NCBI RefSeq assembly: GCF_015595035.1
Contig: NZ_JADNRN010000002.1
Span: 512,647 to 576,646 of the forward strand
Direction of reading: 5' to 3'
Length of the DNA stretch: 64,000 nucleotides
Source of the DNA: Marinibium conchae
GTDB lineage: Bacteria; Pseudomonadota; Gammaproteobacteria; Enterobacterales; Alteromonadaceae
The notes under the pieces are model-generated. The model was not told the DNA's origin and made no database searches. It worked only from the letters and a program-made list of their open reading frames with translations. Within the stretch, counting starts at the first letter, position 1; the number at the start of each line of letters is the position of its first letter. Positions 56,638 to 64,000 of this stretch are shown in pieces. The translations under genes were made by a program, and so were the position numbers.

Positions 56638-57852
56638 TTAGTCAGTGTTTACCTTTGGTGGTGGTTGATGTTCTGGAATATTGATTTCCAAACTACTGAG
56701 ATTTGTTTTCATTAACATCACGACATCGTCCGACACAATGCCAAAGTTGCGTAGGTAGAGCATGGAGGCTTGCTTAGACATTAATCCATTCGACTTCATC
56801 ATTTTAAACTGCATGTAGCCTTGGCATCGAAATAGCAGCGCGGTGAGCGGATGTAGATTTTTTGTCTTGACGTATTGGTAACTGATTTCCTTGATACGCG
56901 TGTAGTCGTCTAACCCAATCCCGATCATCAACCAACGGCACTTGAACTGAGCCACTAGATCATTGGTAAGATGATTGCCAAATTTGTTCCACAGGGTAAT
57001 GAGGTATTTATGAGATGGCAACAAGGCAGCAAGTGCCTTTGCTTGAACAGGGTTATTTTTCTTACGAGCTTCAATGACTTTCTCTCGTAACTTGGCGTCG
57101 AAAGAACGCAAGTACATTTTGGCAATGGCGCAGCGCCCAATATTACTAAATAGCCCAATGTTGTAGCCCAAGTACCACTTCATTCCCTCTTTTTCAGCAA
57201 GCGCTTGGCATGCTTTTCCTGTGCCTAGAGTATATTCCCATAGATGGGCGTTTAATTCTGGAAACATCTCTGAGCGTGGGGGTAACGCCTTTTTGGAAAT
57301 TAGGGCAGGAATTAGGGAACGTAGGCTTTCGATGCCAATGAAGCTAAGTGCTTGTCGTAAGGTCTCAATAACAATCGCCTTACCTCTAGTATCTACGCGG
57401 CGATATTGGGGTTGCTTTGTAAATTTTATGAGGCCTTGCTCGAGCCAGTCAATTTGAAGGATGATTGCTTCTAGTCGTGATATAGAGCACGACTCTGTAT
57501 ACAGAATGTCAAGCACTTTGCCGATGATGGGGTCGTAGCCAAGAATCTTCTTAAGTACAAAATTAGTGTCTCTTATTTTCTCAGCAAGATCATTAATTAA
57601 GCTTACATGAAACTCTGCTTCAACTTGCTGTAAAAAAAGATTTTGTTTTTCATTGAGCTCTTCGCGGTTTTTTATCGCAACTTCTTCAACAAACAAAAGC
57701 TCTCGGCGAGCCTCCGCTTGTTCTGAGTCTTCATAAATGCGTTGCTTCTCTGTTTTTTGACCAGATAAGAGAACAGCCTCGTCCTTACTTACGAGCAGAT
57801 GCTCGAAGCGGTTGTTCATTGTAGAGGCGAGTTGCGATACGCTTAACTTCAT
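56638..57852 (-). CDS. HDOD-domain signalling protein
   Basis: Protein of 404 residues. An N-terminal charged helix region (about 1-85, rich in Glu, Gln and Lys) precedes an HDOD domain (about 95-310). HDOD is related to HD phosphohydrolases but usually lacks the catalytic His-Asp pair, as appears here. Such proteins often relay signals or bind c-di-GMP-pathway partners. It follows pabA by 21 bases and may be the distal gene of the rpe-trpS-pabA transcript. Its function is unknown. Confidence 0.78.
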   Translation of the reverse strand: MKLSVSQLASTMNNRFEHLLVSKDEAVLLSGQKTEKQRIYEDSEQAEARRELLFVEEVAIKNREELNEKQNLFLQQVEAEFHVSLINDLAEKIRDTNFVLKKILGYDPIIGKVLDILYTESCSISRLEAIILQIDWLEQGLIKFTKQPQYRRVDTRGKAIVIETLRQALSFIGIESLRSLIPALISKKALPPRSEMFPELNAHLWEYTLGTGKACQALAEKEGMKWYLGYNIGLFSNIGRCAIAKMYLRSFDAKLREKVIEARKKNNPVQAKALAALLPSHKYLITLWNKFGNHLTNDLVAQFKCRWLMIGIGLDDYTRIKEISYQYVKTKNLHPLTALLFRCQGYMQFKMMKSNGLMSKQASMLYLRNFGIVSDDVVMLMKTNLSSLEINIPEHQPPPKVNTD

Positions 57853-57873
57853 GTTTTCTAATACTTCCGTTAT

Positions 57874-58449
57874 TTATAGCTTTAAAAAATTATTCAATAT
57901 TTTGTGCCCTGCTGTGGTTAGAAGCGATTCGGGGTGAAACTGCACGCCGTATATGGCTAGCGTGTTATGTTCAATGCCCATAATCTCTATATCGTCACTT
58001 TCATCACAAACTGCAGTAATACTGAATGATTTCGGCAAACTAGCCTTCTCAACTAGTAACGAGTGGTATCTGGTCGCAGTAAAAGGTGATTCGATACCTG
58101 CAAATATACCACCTTCTTTGAGTATTTGTATGTTTGACGTCTTACCATGCTTTATATTTTGTGCTCGTACTATTTCTGCACCATATACCTGTGCTATCGC
58201 TTGGTGCCCCAGACACACGCCAAGAATAGCTTTGCGACCGGAAAATTTGCGTATTGCATCCATGCAAATACCGGACTCGTTTGGAGTGCAGGGCCCGGGT
58301 GATAACACTAAATGCGTAAAATCAAGCGCTTCCAGTTCTTCAATGGTAACCTGGTCGTTTTTTACTACCAGCACTTCCGCATCGAGCTCTTCAAAATACC
58401 TAACTAAGTTGTAGGTGAAAGAATCATAATTATCAATAACGATAATCAT
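57874..58449 (-). CDS. pabA: Aminodeoxychorismate synthase/anthranilate synthase glutamine amidotransferase subunit
   Basis: Class I glutamine amidotransferase of 191 residues that supplies ammonia to PabB (folate synthesis) or TrpE. The nucleophile Cys is in LGVCLGHQ, and the catalytic His and Glu lie in YGVQFHPESLLT. LSPGPCTPNE forms the oxyanion region. No trp genes other than trpS are adjacent, so pabA is the better name than trpG, but the two cannot be separated by sequence alone. It lies 15 bases after trpS. Confidence 0.93.
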   Translation of the reverse strand: MIIVIDNYDSFTYNLVRYFEELDAEVLVVKNDQVTIEELEALDFTHLVLSPGPCTPNESGICMDAIRKFSGRKAILGVCLGHQAIAQVYGAEIVRAQNIKHGKTSNIQILKEGGIFAGIESPFTATRYHSLLVEKASLPKSFSITAVCDESDDIEIMGIEHNTLAIYGVQFHPESLLTTAGHKILNNFLKL

Positions 58450-58464
58450 CCTACAACTGCCTTA

Positions 58465-59472
58465 TTACGGTGCAACAAAGCCAAGTGCATCATAGGTTTT
58501 CTGTAGCGTAATAGCCGCTTTTTCTCGCGCCTTCTCGGCACTGTTGCGCATGACTTCATGTAAGTAGTTATGATCAACCCTGATACGCGCATATTCTTGC
58601 TGAATAGGACTGAGCATGTTGACCACAGCTTCAGCCACGTCTCCTTTTAGGTGACCATACATCTTATCTTCATACTTAGGAACAAGGTCTGTTATGCTTT
58701 CACCTGTACAACAAGATAAAAGTGACAACAAGTTTGATACGCCGGGTTTCTCGCTAGTATCAAAATAAATGCGAGCTTGTTCATCACTATCGGTCACGGC
58801 TCGTTTAATTTTTTTGCTTAGCTTCTTAGGATCTTCAAGCAGGCCGATAATGTTATTTGGATTGTCATCAGACTTAGACATCTTCTTTGTTGGGTCTTGT
58901 AAGCTCATTACTCTGGCACCAGATTCAGGAATAAACGGGTCTGGAACGGTAAATACATCGCCATAAATGTTGTTGAAGCGAGTCGCGATATCCCTAGTGA
59001 GCTCAAGATGTTGCTTTTGGTCTTCCCCTACAGGCACTTTATTTGCCTGGTAAATTAGTATGTCAGCTGCTTGAAGAACAGGATAGCTAAAAAGACCGAC
59101 GTTAATATTCGTCACATTTTTCTGTGATTTGTCCTTAAATTGCGTCATGCGGTTGAGTTCGCCCATTTGAGTGTAGCAATTGAGAACCCAACTGAGTTGA
59201 GCATGCTCTGGCACATGAGATTGCATAAAAATACTGCTTTTTTTAGGGTCAATACCGCAAGCTAAATACAATGCTAAGCCATCCAAACATGCTGTGTTTA
59301 ACGCCTCTGGTTGCTGTCGAAGCGTTATAGCGTGAAGATCGACTATCATATACAGACAGTCATGATCATCTTGCATCGCTACCCATTGACGTAATGCGCC
59401 CATGTAATTGCCCATGGTAAGTTGCCCCGAGGGCTGACAACCACTAAGTACGATTGGTTTTGCACTGCTCAT
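58465..59472 (-). CDS. trpS: Tryptophanyl-tRNA synthetase
   Basis: Class I aminoacyl-tRNA synthetase that charges tRNA-Trp. The HIGH-type motif appears as [14 protein letters not shown] and the KMSKS loop as [10 protein letters not shown]. The length of 335 residues matches the bacterial enzyme. It lies 49 bases after rpe, a pairing common in gammaproteobacteria. Confidence 0.97.
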   Translation of the reverse strand: MSSAKPIVLSGCQPSGQLTMGNYMGALRQWVAMQDDHDCLYMIVDLHAITLRQQPEALNTACLDGLALYLACGIDPKKSSIFMQSHVPEHAQLSWVLNCYTQMGELNRMTQFKDKSQKNVTNINVGLFSYPVLQAADILIYQANKVPVGEDQKQHLELTRDIATRFNNIYGDVFTVPDPFIPESGARVMSLQDPTKKMSKSDDNPNNIIGLLEDPKKLSKKIKRAVTDSDEQARIYFDTSEKPGVSNLLSLLSCCTGESITDLVPKYEDKMYGHLKGDVAEAVVNMLSPIQQEYARIRVDHNYLHEVMRNSAEKAREKAAITLQKTYDALGFVAP

Positions 59473-59521
59473 TATATATTTTTCCTAATTCGTCCATTGA
59501 CCTTCTACAGAAGGTTCACTG

Positions 59522-60196
59522 TTATGCTAATGCTTTGTCTAATGCTGCTCTCATCTGAGCGAGGGTATCTGGGTAATTGCCTTGATTAAAAATAGCCGAA
59601 CCAGCTACAAACATATCTGCCCCTGCATGCCTAATCGCGGCGATATTACTTAAGTTGATGCCCCCATCAACCTCGATGCGAATGTTTAGGCCATCTTCGT
59701 CAATAATTGATTTGAGTTGGCTTATTTTTTCCAAGGTACTAGGAATGAATGACTGGCCGCCGAACCCCGGGTTTACTGACATCAATAATACATAGTCTAG
59801 TTTCGGTAATACCCACTCAAGAACTGATAGGGGTGTCGCTGGGTTCAGCGCGATACCTGCTTTACAACCTAGATCTTTTATCAGTTGGATACTTCTATCA
59901 AGATGCAAAGTCGCTTCAGGGTGGAAACTTATCATGCTTGCTCCGGCTTCTGCAAAGCGCTGAATCATTTCGTCAACAGGTTGCACCATTAAGTGAACAT
60001 CGATGTCGGCGGTAACACCATAATCGCGCAAGGCCTTACAAATCATTGGGCCGAAGCTCAGATTAGGTACATAGTGATTATCCATGACGTCGAAATGCAC
60101 GACATCAGCTCCAGCATTGAGCACATTAGTGACGTCGTCGCCAAGGCGTGCGAAGTCAGCAGAGAGAATTGAAGGGGCGATTAATGGCGCATGCAT
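59522..60196 (-). CDS. rpe: Ribulose-phosphate 3-epimerase
   Basis: Interconverts ribulose-5-phosphate and xylulose-5-phosphate in the pentose phosphate pathway. TIM barrel of 224 residues with the expected metal and catalytic residues: [32 protein letters not shown] and EVDGGI. It heads the minus-strand rpe-trpS-pabA-HDOD run. Confidence 0.97.
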   Translation of the reverse strand: MHAPLIAPSILSADFARLGDDVTNVLNAGADVVHFDVMDNHYVPNLSFGPMICKALRDYGVTADIDVHLMVQPVDEMIQRFAEAGASMISFHPEATLHLDRSIQLIKDLGCKAGIALNPATPLSVLEWVLPKLDYVLLMSVNPGFGGQSFIPSTLEKISQLKSIIDEDGLNIRIEVDGGINLSNIAAIRHAGADMFVAGSAIFNQGNYPDTLAQMRAALDKALA

Positions 60197-60412
60197 GGGG
60201 TCTTCCTTTTCAAAACTGATAGTTTACCTAATAAGACCCGCTTAAAAAAGAATTGTTATCGCCCTAAATTGGTGAGTTTGCATTATTTTGGGGCGTTTAT
60301 ACTCATCCTTTGACTTCTTTTGTCGATACACTTGATAAGAGCTTATAGGTGATGTTTTAATAAACCCAATAATATCAGTTGGTTAAATGTTTTTTACTGC
60401 TTTTTAATATTT

Positions 60413-60428
60413 AGGCATTAGTTTTGCT
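60413..60428 (+). promoter_or_regulatory. Possible sigma-54 promoter of the TorF-like porin gene
   Basis: AGGCATTAGTTTTGCT has GG (60414-60415) and GC (60426-60427) 10 bases apart and matches the RpoN consensus apart from the first base of the -24 box and the final C of GGCAC. It lies about 90 bases before the ATG. The 60197-60516 gap is otherwise AT-rich, with only a weak NtrC-like half-site (ATTGGTGA) near 60268. Confidence 0.5.
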
Positions 60429-60516
60429 CTTTTAGGTGCAATGACAGCATTTATAAAAAAATAAGATGGTTCTTAAACCACGAAAACTAAATTTAATACT
60501 TCAACGGAGAACATTC

Positions 60517-61158
60517 ATGAAAACTTTACAACGCACTGCACTTGCTGCAACAATTCTGGCAACAACGCTGGCTAGCCAATCAGCAATGGCTGAATGGTCT
60601 GCAAACATTGGTGTTGTTTCTGATTACCACTTTCGTGGTATTCAGCAAACTGAGTCTGCATCAACTAGCGCAGGCATAGACTATGCTGCTTCTAGCGGTT
60701 TCTACGTTGGTGCGTGGACAGCAGAAGTTGAAGATGGCCTTGAGGTTGATTTGTATGCAGGTTACGGATTAGAACTAGAAAGTGGCATTACATTAGACGC
60801 TAACTTTACCTCATATCAATACACGGGTGACTTCGACAGTGCCTACAATGAGGTTGGCCTGAGTGCCGGTTATGACCTTTTCTCTGTTGGTTACGTAGTT
60901 GGTAAATGGGATGGCGTAGTAGGGAATGAAGCGGCAACCGAAGGTGATTACTCACTAATTACTGTTGGCATAGAAAGTAATGGTTGGTCTGCAACCGTTG
61001 GTTCATATGGCAAAGACAGTGAAGGTGAGTACGCTGAAATTGCTTATGGAACTGAAATCGGTGGTTTCGATGTGGGTGTTGGCCTTGTAATCAGTGGTTC
61101 TGACCTTGATGACAGTGAGTCTTTGTATTTCTCTATCGCGAAATCTTTTGACCTATAA
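60517..61158 (+). CDS. TorF-family (TIGR02001) outer-membrane beta-barrel protein
   Basis: Small putative porin of 213 residues. The signal peptide ends ASQSAMAE and is followed by WSANIGVVSDYHFRGIQQTES, the family's hallmark start. Alternating aromatic beta-strands run to a C-terminal Leu preceded by SFD. The ORF is open from 60466, but ATG 60517 has CGGAGAA upstream and begins the signal peptide. Relatives are often found near glnK-amtB, and with the possible sigma-54 promoter this suggests nitrogen-linked uptake. Substrate unknown. Confidence 0.85.
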   Translation: MKTLQRTALAATILATTLASQSAMAEWSANIGVVSDYHFRGIQQTESASTSAGIDYAASSGFYVGAWTAEVEDGLEVDLYAGYGLELESGITLDANFTSYQYTGDFDSAYNEVGLSAGYDLFSVGYVVGKWDGVVGNEAATEGDYSLITVGIESNGWSATVGSYGKDSEGEYAEIAYGTEIGGFDVGVGLVISGSDLDDSESLYFSIAKSFDL

Positions 61159-61189
61159 TTCTATAAAAGAACTATAGTGACAGTTATAA

Positions 61190-61222
61190 GGGGTCTACCG
61201 ACATATTCGGTAGGCCTTTTTT
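61190..61222 (+). terminator. Rho-independent terminator after the TorF-like gene
   Basis: A 10-base stem GGTCTACCGA/TCGGTAGGCC with one G-T pair and loop CATAT is followed by TTTTTT. Confidence 0.9.
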
Positions 61223-61308
61223 GATTAAATGACCCTCTATACTTTTGGGTAAAAGACGAGTAATATTCGTACAGCGTTTAAGGTGTGCTTGATTAGGAAA
61301 GTTACAAT

Positions 61309-61614
61309 ATGAAACTAAGCTCAGTCACAACAAAAGAACTATCGAAAAAGTTAGCTGCAAAGATTACTGCGACAGCGGCAGTCTTGTGTATTTGTGTGGC
61401 ACTCAGCCTACCTACAGTCACCACCACTAATTTTGCATGCTTATCGAATATTGCTGACAACGAAGTTACACTTTCATCTTCGCAGTCTCAGCAAATATGT
61501 GAGCAAACAAGCACCAAACTCAACTGGTTAACTTGGATAATGAACAAAACCGACTCCAATCAGTTTCATTTTTTAGACCTTCTCGAATTACTCTCAAAAG
61601 ACAGCGCTGACTAA
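61309..61614 (+). CDS. Small membrane or exported protein of unknown function
   Basis: Protein of 101 residues with AGGAAAG upstream of its ATG. It has a basic N-terminus, one hydrophobic segment (about 20-38) and a polar C-terminal region with two Cys residues (near 44 and 64) that could form a periplasmic disulfide. It ends DLLELLSKDSAD. I do not recognise a family. It lies 4 bases before the DUF2970 gene and is likely co-transcribed with it. Confidence 0.6.
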   Translation: MKLSSVTTKELSKKLAAKITATAAVLCICVALSLPTVTTTNFACLSNIADNEVTLSSSQSQQICEQTSTKLNWLTWIMNKTDSNQFHFLDLLELLSKDSAD

Positions 61615-61618
61615 AGAA

Positions 61619-61822
61619 ATGGCTTCGCCAAAGCTAAGACGCACTTCTAGTATCTTATCGGTTGTGAAGAGTGTTCTTGCTAGTTTCTTAGGTGTCCAGT
61701 CGCAAAAAAAATATGAAGAAGACTTTGCTGAGCCCTCACCGTTACCTTTCATTATTACAGGCGTAGTGCTTGTTCTGCTGTTTGTGTTATCGCTTATATT
61801 GCTGGTAAATTTGCTAAATTAG
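61619..61822 (+). CDS. DUF2970 small membrane protein
   Basis: Protein of 67 residues that fits DUF2970: VLASFLGVQSQKKYEEDF followed by PLPFIITGVV and one C-terminal membrane helix (about 44-65). Function unknown. Its 3' end overlaps the 3' end of the minus-strand GGDEF-EAL gene by 29 bases. Confidence 0.82.
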   Translation: MASPKLRRTSSILSVVKSVLASFLGVQSQKKYEEDFAEPSPLPFIITGVVLVLLFVLSLILLVNLLN

Positions 61823-64000
61823 CAGCTTCATTGTCTAAATAGTCTACCAAACGCTCATGCTCGATAGGCTTAGATATGAGGTAGCCTTGAATATAATCGC
61901 AGCCGAGGCTTTTGAGTTTGGCGAATTGTTCTTCAGTTTCTGCGCCTTCTGCCACAATGGGCACCGATAAACTATGAATCATTTGTGTTAACGAGCCAAC
62001 TATTCTTTGTTGCCTATCATCGACATCAATTTTATCTAATAGAGATCGATCTAGTTTCACCGTATTGTAATTAAATGCGGTAAGGTAAGAGAGCGAAGAG
62101 TAGCCTGCGCCGAAATCATCAATAGCAACACGAAAGCCAAGCTCAGTCGCGTTTTCTATCCACTTCTTGGCCTGATTAAAATTCGCAACCAAGGTGGTTT
62201 CTGTAATTTCAAGTTCAATACGACTAGGATGAACACGATGCTCCTTTAGTTTTTCTTCTAGGTATTCGATAGCGCGGTCGTTGCCTAACTGTGAAGGACT
62301 AAGGTTGACTGAGATAACAATGTCATTTTTGCCAACGCTATCGAGATAGAGCACTTCCGTTATAACGTTCACTACAATCCACTCAAACAACAGGTTCATA
62401 TTCTCGCTTTCTTCTAAGACATCTATAAACGTGGGGGGAGCGATAAAGCCAAGCTCTGGATGACGCCAACGACATAAGGCCTCCAACTTAGTCACTATTC
62501 GCGTTTGACTATCGACGATAGGCTGATACACGAGAAAAAGTTGGCCCTCTGCAAGCGCGGAAACGAAATCATTTTTGATGGTAAAACGCAATTGCACTTG
62601 AGCATGCATTGACTCATCGAAGAAGCGGTAACGATTTTTGCCTCCCTCTTTAGCTTGATACATCGCTATATCAGCGAAGCGAAGCAGTTGATCAGCATCG
62701 ATATTCTCAGCATCCTCAACGGCAATTCCGATACTAGCGCTTATCGTTATATTGGTCTCATAGATATGAAAAGGTGCAGCAAACAACTGCACAACTGAGT
62801 CAGCCATACTTACAAGGTCATCGTGTTTTTCATAGTTAGAAAAACCAATAACAAACTCATCGCCACCGATTCTGTATACTCGTATATGCTTATTTGATAC
62901 TCCCTTGAGCCGATAGCCAATCTTTTTTAGCATAATGTCGCCTGCTTCATGCCCTAAGTTATCGTTGACAGGTTTAAAGCCATCTAGGTCTAGGAAGAAT
63001 AGAGCGACGTTGTGGGCGGTTTTCTTAAGCTTAATGCGTTGTAAGTCTTCTACCAGTACGTTTCGAGTATATAGCCCAGTGGTGCTATCGATAGTGGCTT
63101 GCCTTAATAAGCGCTTTTGCGATACATCTAGCTCATGCTCATAACCTTCGAGCATGTCTATCGCGTTAACAAACTCTTCTTCTAGCTCATAGAGTTCATC
63201 GCCAAACCTGCGCTTTCTCACTCTTCCAATACGAAAACGAGCAGTATTATATTCTTTATTGGCAATAAGCTTGGTGGCTCGACGCAGTTTATTGATTTGA
63301 GAAATTGGAATAATCGAAAAAGTGATAAGGGTGAGCAATATGCCAAGAGTCACCGCAACAAAAATAATAATAATTTGTTGTTTTTGTTGTGTTTGCTGAG
63401 CGATAAGGCTTGTAATGTCCCTTATAAATATTAGCTTTAGGGGATAACCAACGCTGTCAATTTGATCAAACCAAATGAAGAAAATTCCGTTATTTGTATC
63501 GAGTTCTAAGCCTTGTTCTTCTAATTGTTCTAACTGGCTAAGACTTAACTCTTGCCGCCTTAGAGGGTCCAGTGCGGCAGCGCTGGTAAGCAATTCAGTT
63601 GGATAGCGAAGTAGGCTAAGGTCGTCATTTACTGCAAGCTGGTTGGGTAATAGTATACCTATGTCACTACCGATGATTTGGTGCAAATGTTCTATTGCCG
63701 GTGCCAGATCGCCAACCAAGGTAAGTGCCCATTGTTGCGAGTTAAATGCGAGAGGAACCGTCGACGAAAGCTCACACTCGAGGTGACAAACAATGCTCGA
63801 TTGTGGACTTAGGTTTATTAATGCCTCTTGTTGCTGTGCAATAAGTTGTTTCTTAGGAAAGTTCCCAAGTTGGAAAGTCTGCTTACCTTCGCTAAGTGCC
63901 AAACCCGATAGGTTATAGCTGGTTCTTATTCGCGCCCATGTTTCTTGAAAATATAGTCTGCCCTGCTGAGGCGACATGGTGTTTAAACTGCCGAGGGCAA
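61794..64000 (-). CDS. GGDEF-EAL c-di-GMP turnover protein with periplasmic sensor (partial, runs off right edge)
   Basis: The frame is open from the stop at 61794 to the window edge with no stop, passing an internal ATG at 63977. The N-terminus, including the expected first membrane helix, is probably outside. Visible parts are a periplasmic sensor region of about 200 residues, a membrane helix (IIIIFVAVTLGILLTLITF), a HAMP-like linker, a GGDEF domain with intact RIGGDEF but no I-site, and an EAL domain. The EAL domain has KLEALCRW, NLSPSQL, ELEITETTL, DDFGAGYSSL and KLDRSLL, so phosphodiesterase activity is likely. Confidence 0.9.
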   Translation of the reverse strand, partial: ALGSLNTMSPQQGRLYFQETWARIRTSYNLSGLALSEGKQTFQLGNFPKKQLIAQQQEALINLSPQSSIVCHLECELSSTVPLAFNSQQWALTLVGDLAPAIEHLHQIIGSDIGILLPNQLAVNDDLSLLRYPTELLTSAAALDPLRRQELSLSQLEQLEEQGLELDTNNGIFFIWFDQIDSVGYPLKLIFIRDITSLIAQQTQQKQQIIIIFVAVTLGILLTLITFSIIPISQINKLRRATKLIANKEYNTARFRIGRVRKRRFGDELYELEEEFVNAIDMLEGYEHELDVSQKRLLRQATIDSTTGLYTRNVLVEDLQRIKLKKTAHNVALFFLDLDGFKPVNDNLGHEAGDIMLKKIGYRLKGVSNKHIRVYRIGGDEFVIGFSNYEKHDDLVSMADSVVQLFAAPFHIYETNITISASIGIAVEDAENIDADQLLRFADIAMYQAKEGGKNRYRFFDESMHAQVQLRFTIKNDFVSALAEGQLFLVYQPIVDSQTRIVTKLEALCRWRHPELGFIAPPTFIDVLEESENMNLLFEWIVVNVITEVLYLDSVGKNDIVISVNLSPSQLGNDRAIEYLEEKLKEHRVHPSRIELEITETTLVANFNQAKKWIENATELGFRVAIDDFGAGYSSLSYLTAFNYNTVKLDRSLLDKIDVDDRQQRIVGSLTQMIHSLSVPIVAEGAETEEQFAKLKSLGCDYIQGYLISKPIEHERLVDYLDNEAANLANLPAI

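Noticed and set aside
57953-58414. 153-residue antisense frame over pabA
   Set aside because: It is the antisense shadow of a well-conserved gene.
59500-59520. Short hairpin ACCTTC/GAAGGT between rpe and trpS
   Set aside because: The stem is short with no T-run, and the genes look co-transcribed.

Overview
The window looks like chromosomal DNA of a free-living marine gammaproteobacterium, most likely Alteromonadales (Alteromonadaceae or Colwelliaceae-like). This rests on the gene content: a DUF2982 protein beside parC, the order rpe-trpS-pabA-HDOD-astC-astA-astD-DUF1338, many GGDEF/EAL and hybrid-kinase genes, a TorF/TIGR02001 porin and secreted polysaccharidases. It is an inference, not a species call. 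I saw no rRNA, tRNA, CRISPR, insertion sequence or phage genes. Most genes are intact housekeeping or signalling genes. Two are cut by the window edges: a GspC-like gene on the left and a GGDEF-EAL gene on the right.

Layout. 1-9.3 kb: a truncated GspC-like gene; a subtilase with eight 12-residue EGHQWGDT repeats behind a near-consensus sigma-54 promoter; a two-component-propeller diguanylate cyclase; and a large sigma-54 activator with a degenerate GGDEF domain. 9.5-22.1 kb: moaA, a soluble hybrid kinase followed by waaA, an M3 oligopeptidase lipoprotein, purU, an MltB-type lytic transglycosylase and PBP1b. 22.2-24.1 kb: glnK-amtB with an NtrC palindrome and a sigma-54-like promoter. 24.3-29.3 kb: three secreted carbohydrate-active proteins (PL14-like lyase, GH5 endoglucanase, parallel beta-helix protein). 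They differ in catalytic fold but end in the same four-cysteine domain of about 90 residues, which I do not recognise. 29.4-34.1 kb: a tight operon of gamma-glutamyltranspeptidase, a DyP-like protein lacking the usual catalytic residues, an ABC ATPase and a permease with a long histidine-rich loop.

34.2-43.8 kb: pyrB-hemL-class III cyclase (minus strand), a TetR regulator divergent from an RND efflux pair with a perfect 19-bp palindrome between them, and a DUF2982 gene. 43.8-51.7 kb: a TPR-GGDEF protein, a BarA-like hybrid kinase and parC. 51.7-56.5 kb: an arginine succinyltransferase operon (astC-astA-astD) ending in a DUF1338 dioxygenase gene, with astB and astE absent. 56.6-60.2 kb: rpe-trpS-pabA-HDOD. 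60.4-64 kb: a TorF-like porin with a possible sigma-54 promoter, a small unknown gene, a DUF2970 gene and the truncated GGDEF-EAL protein.

How it fits together. glnK-amtB, the ast operon and possibly the porin look like parts of one sigma-54/NtrC nitrogen regulon. The subtilase has its own sigma-54 promoter without an evident NtrC site, so another activator is likely; the one encoded at 6220-9333 is the nearest candidate. The strongest leads for something undescribed are the shared C-terminal domain of the three polysaccharidases, the conserved EGHQWGDT array, and the GGT/DyP-like/His-rich ABC operon.
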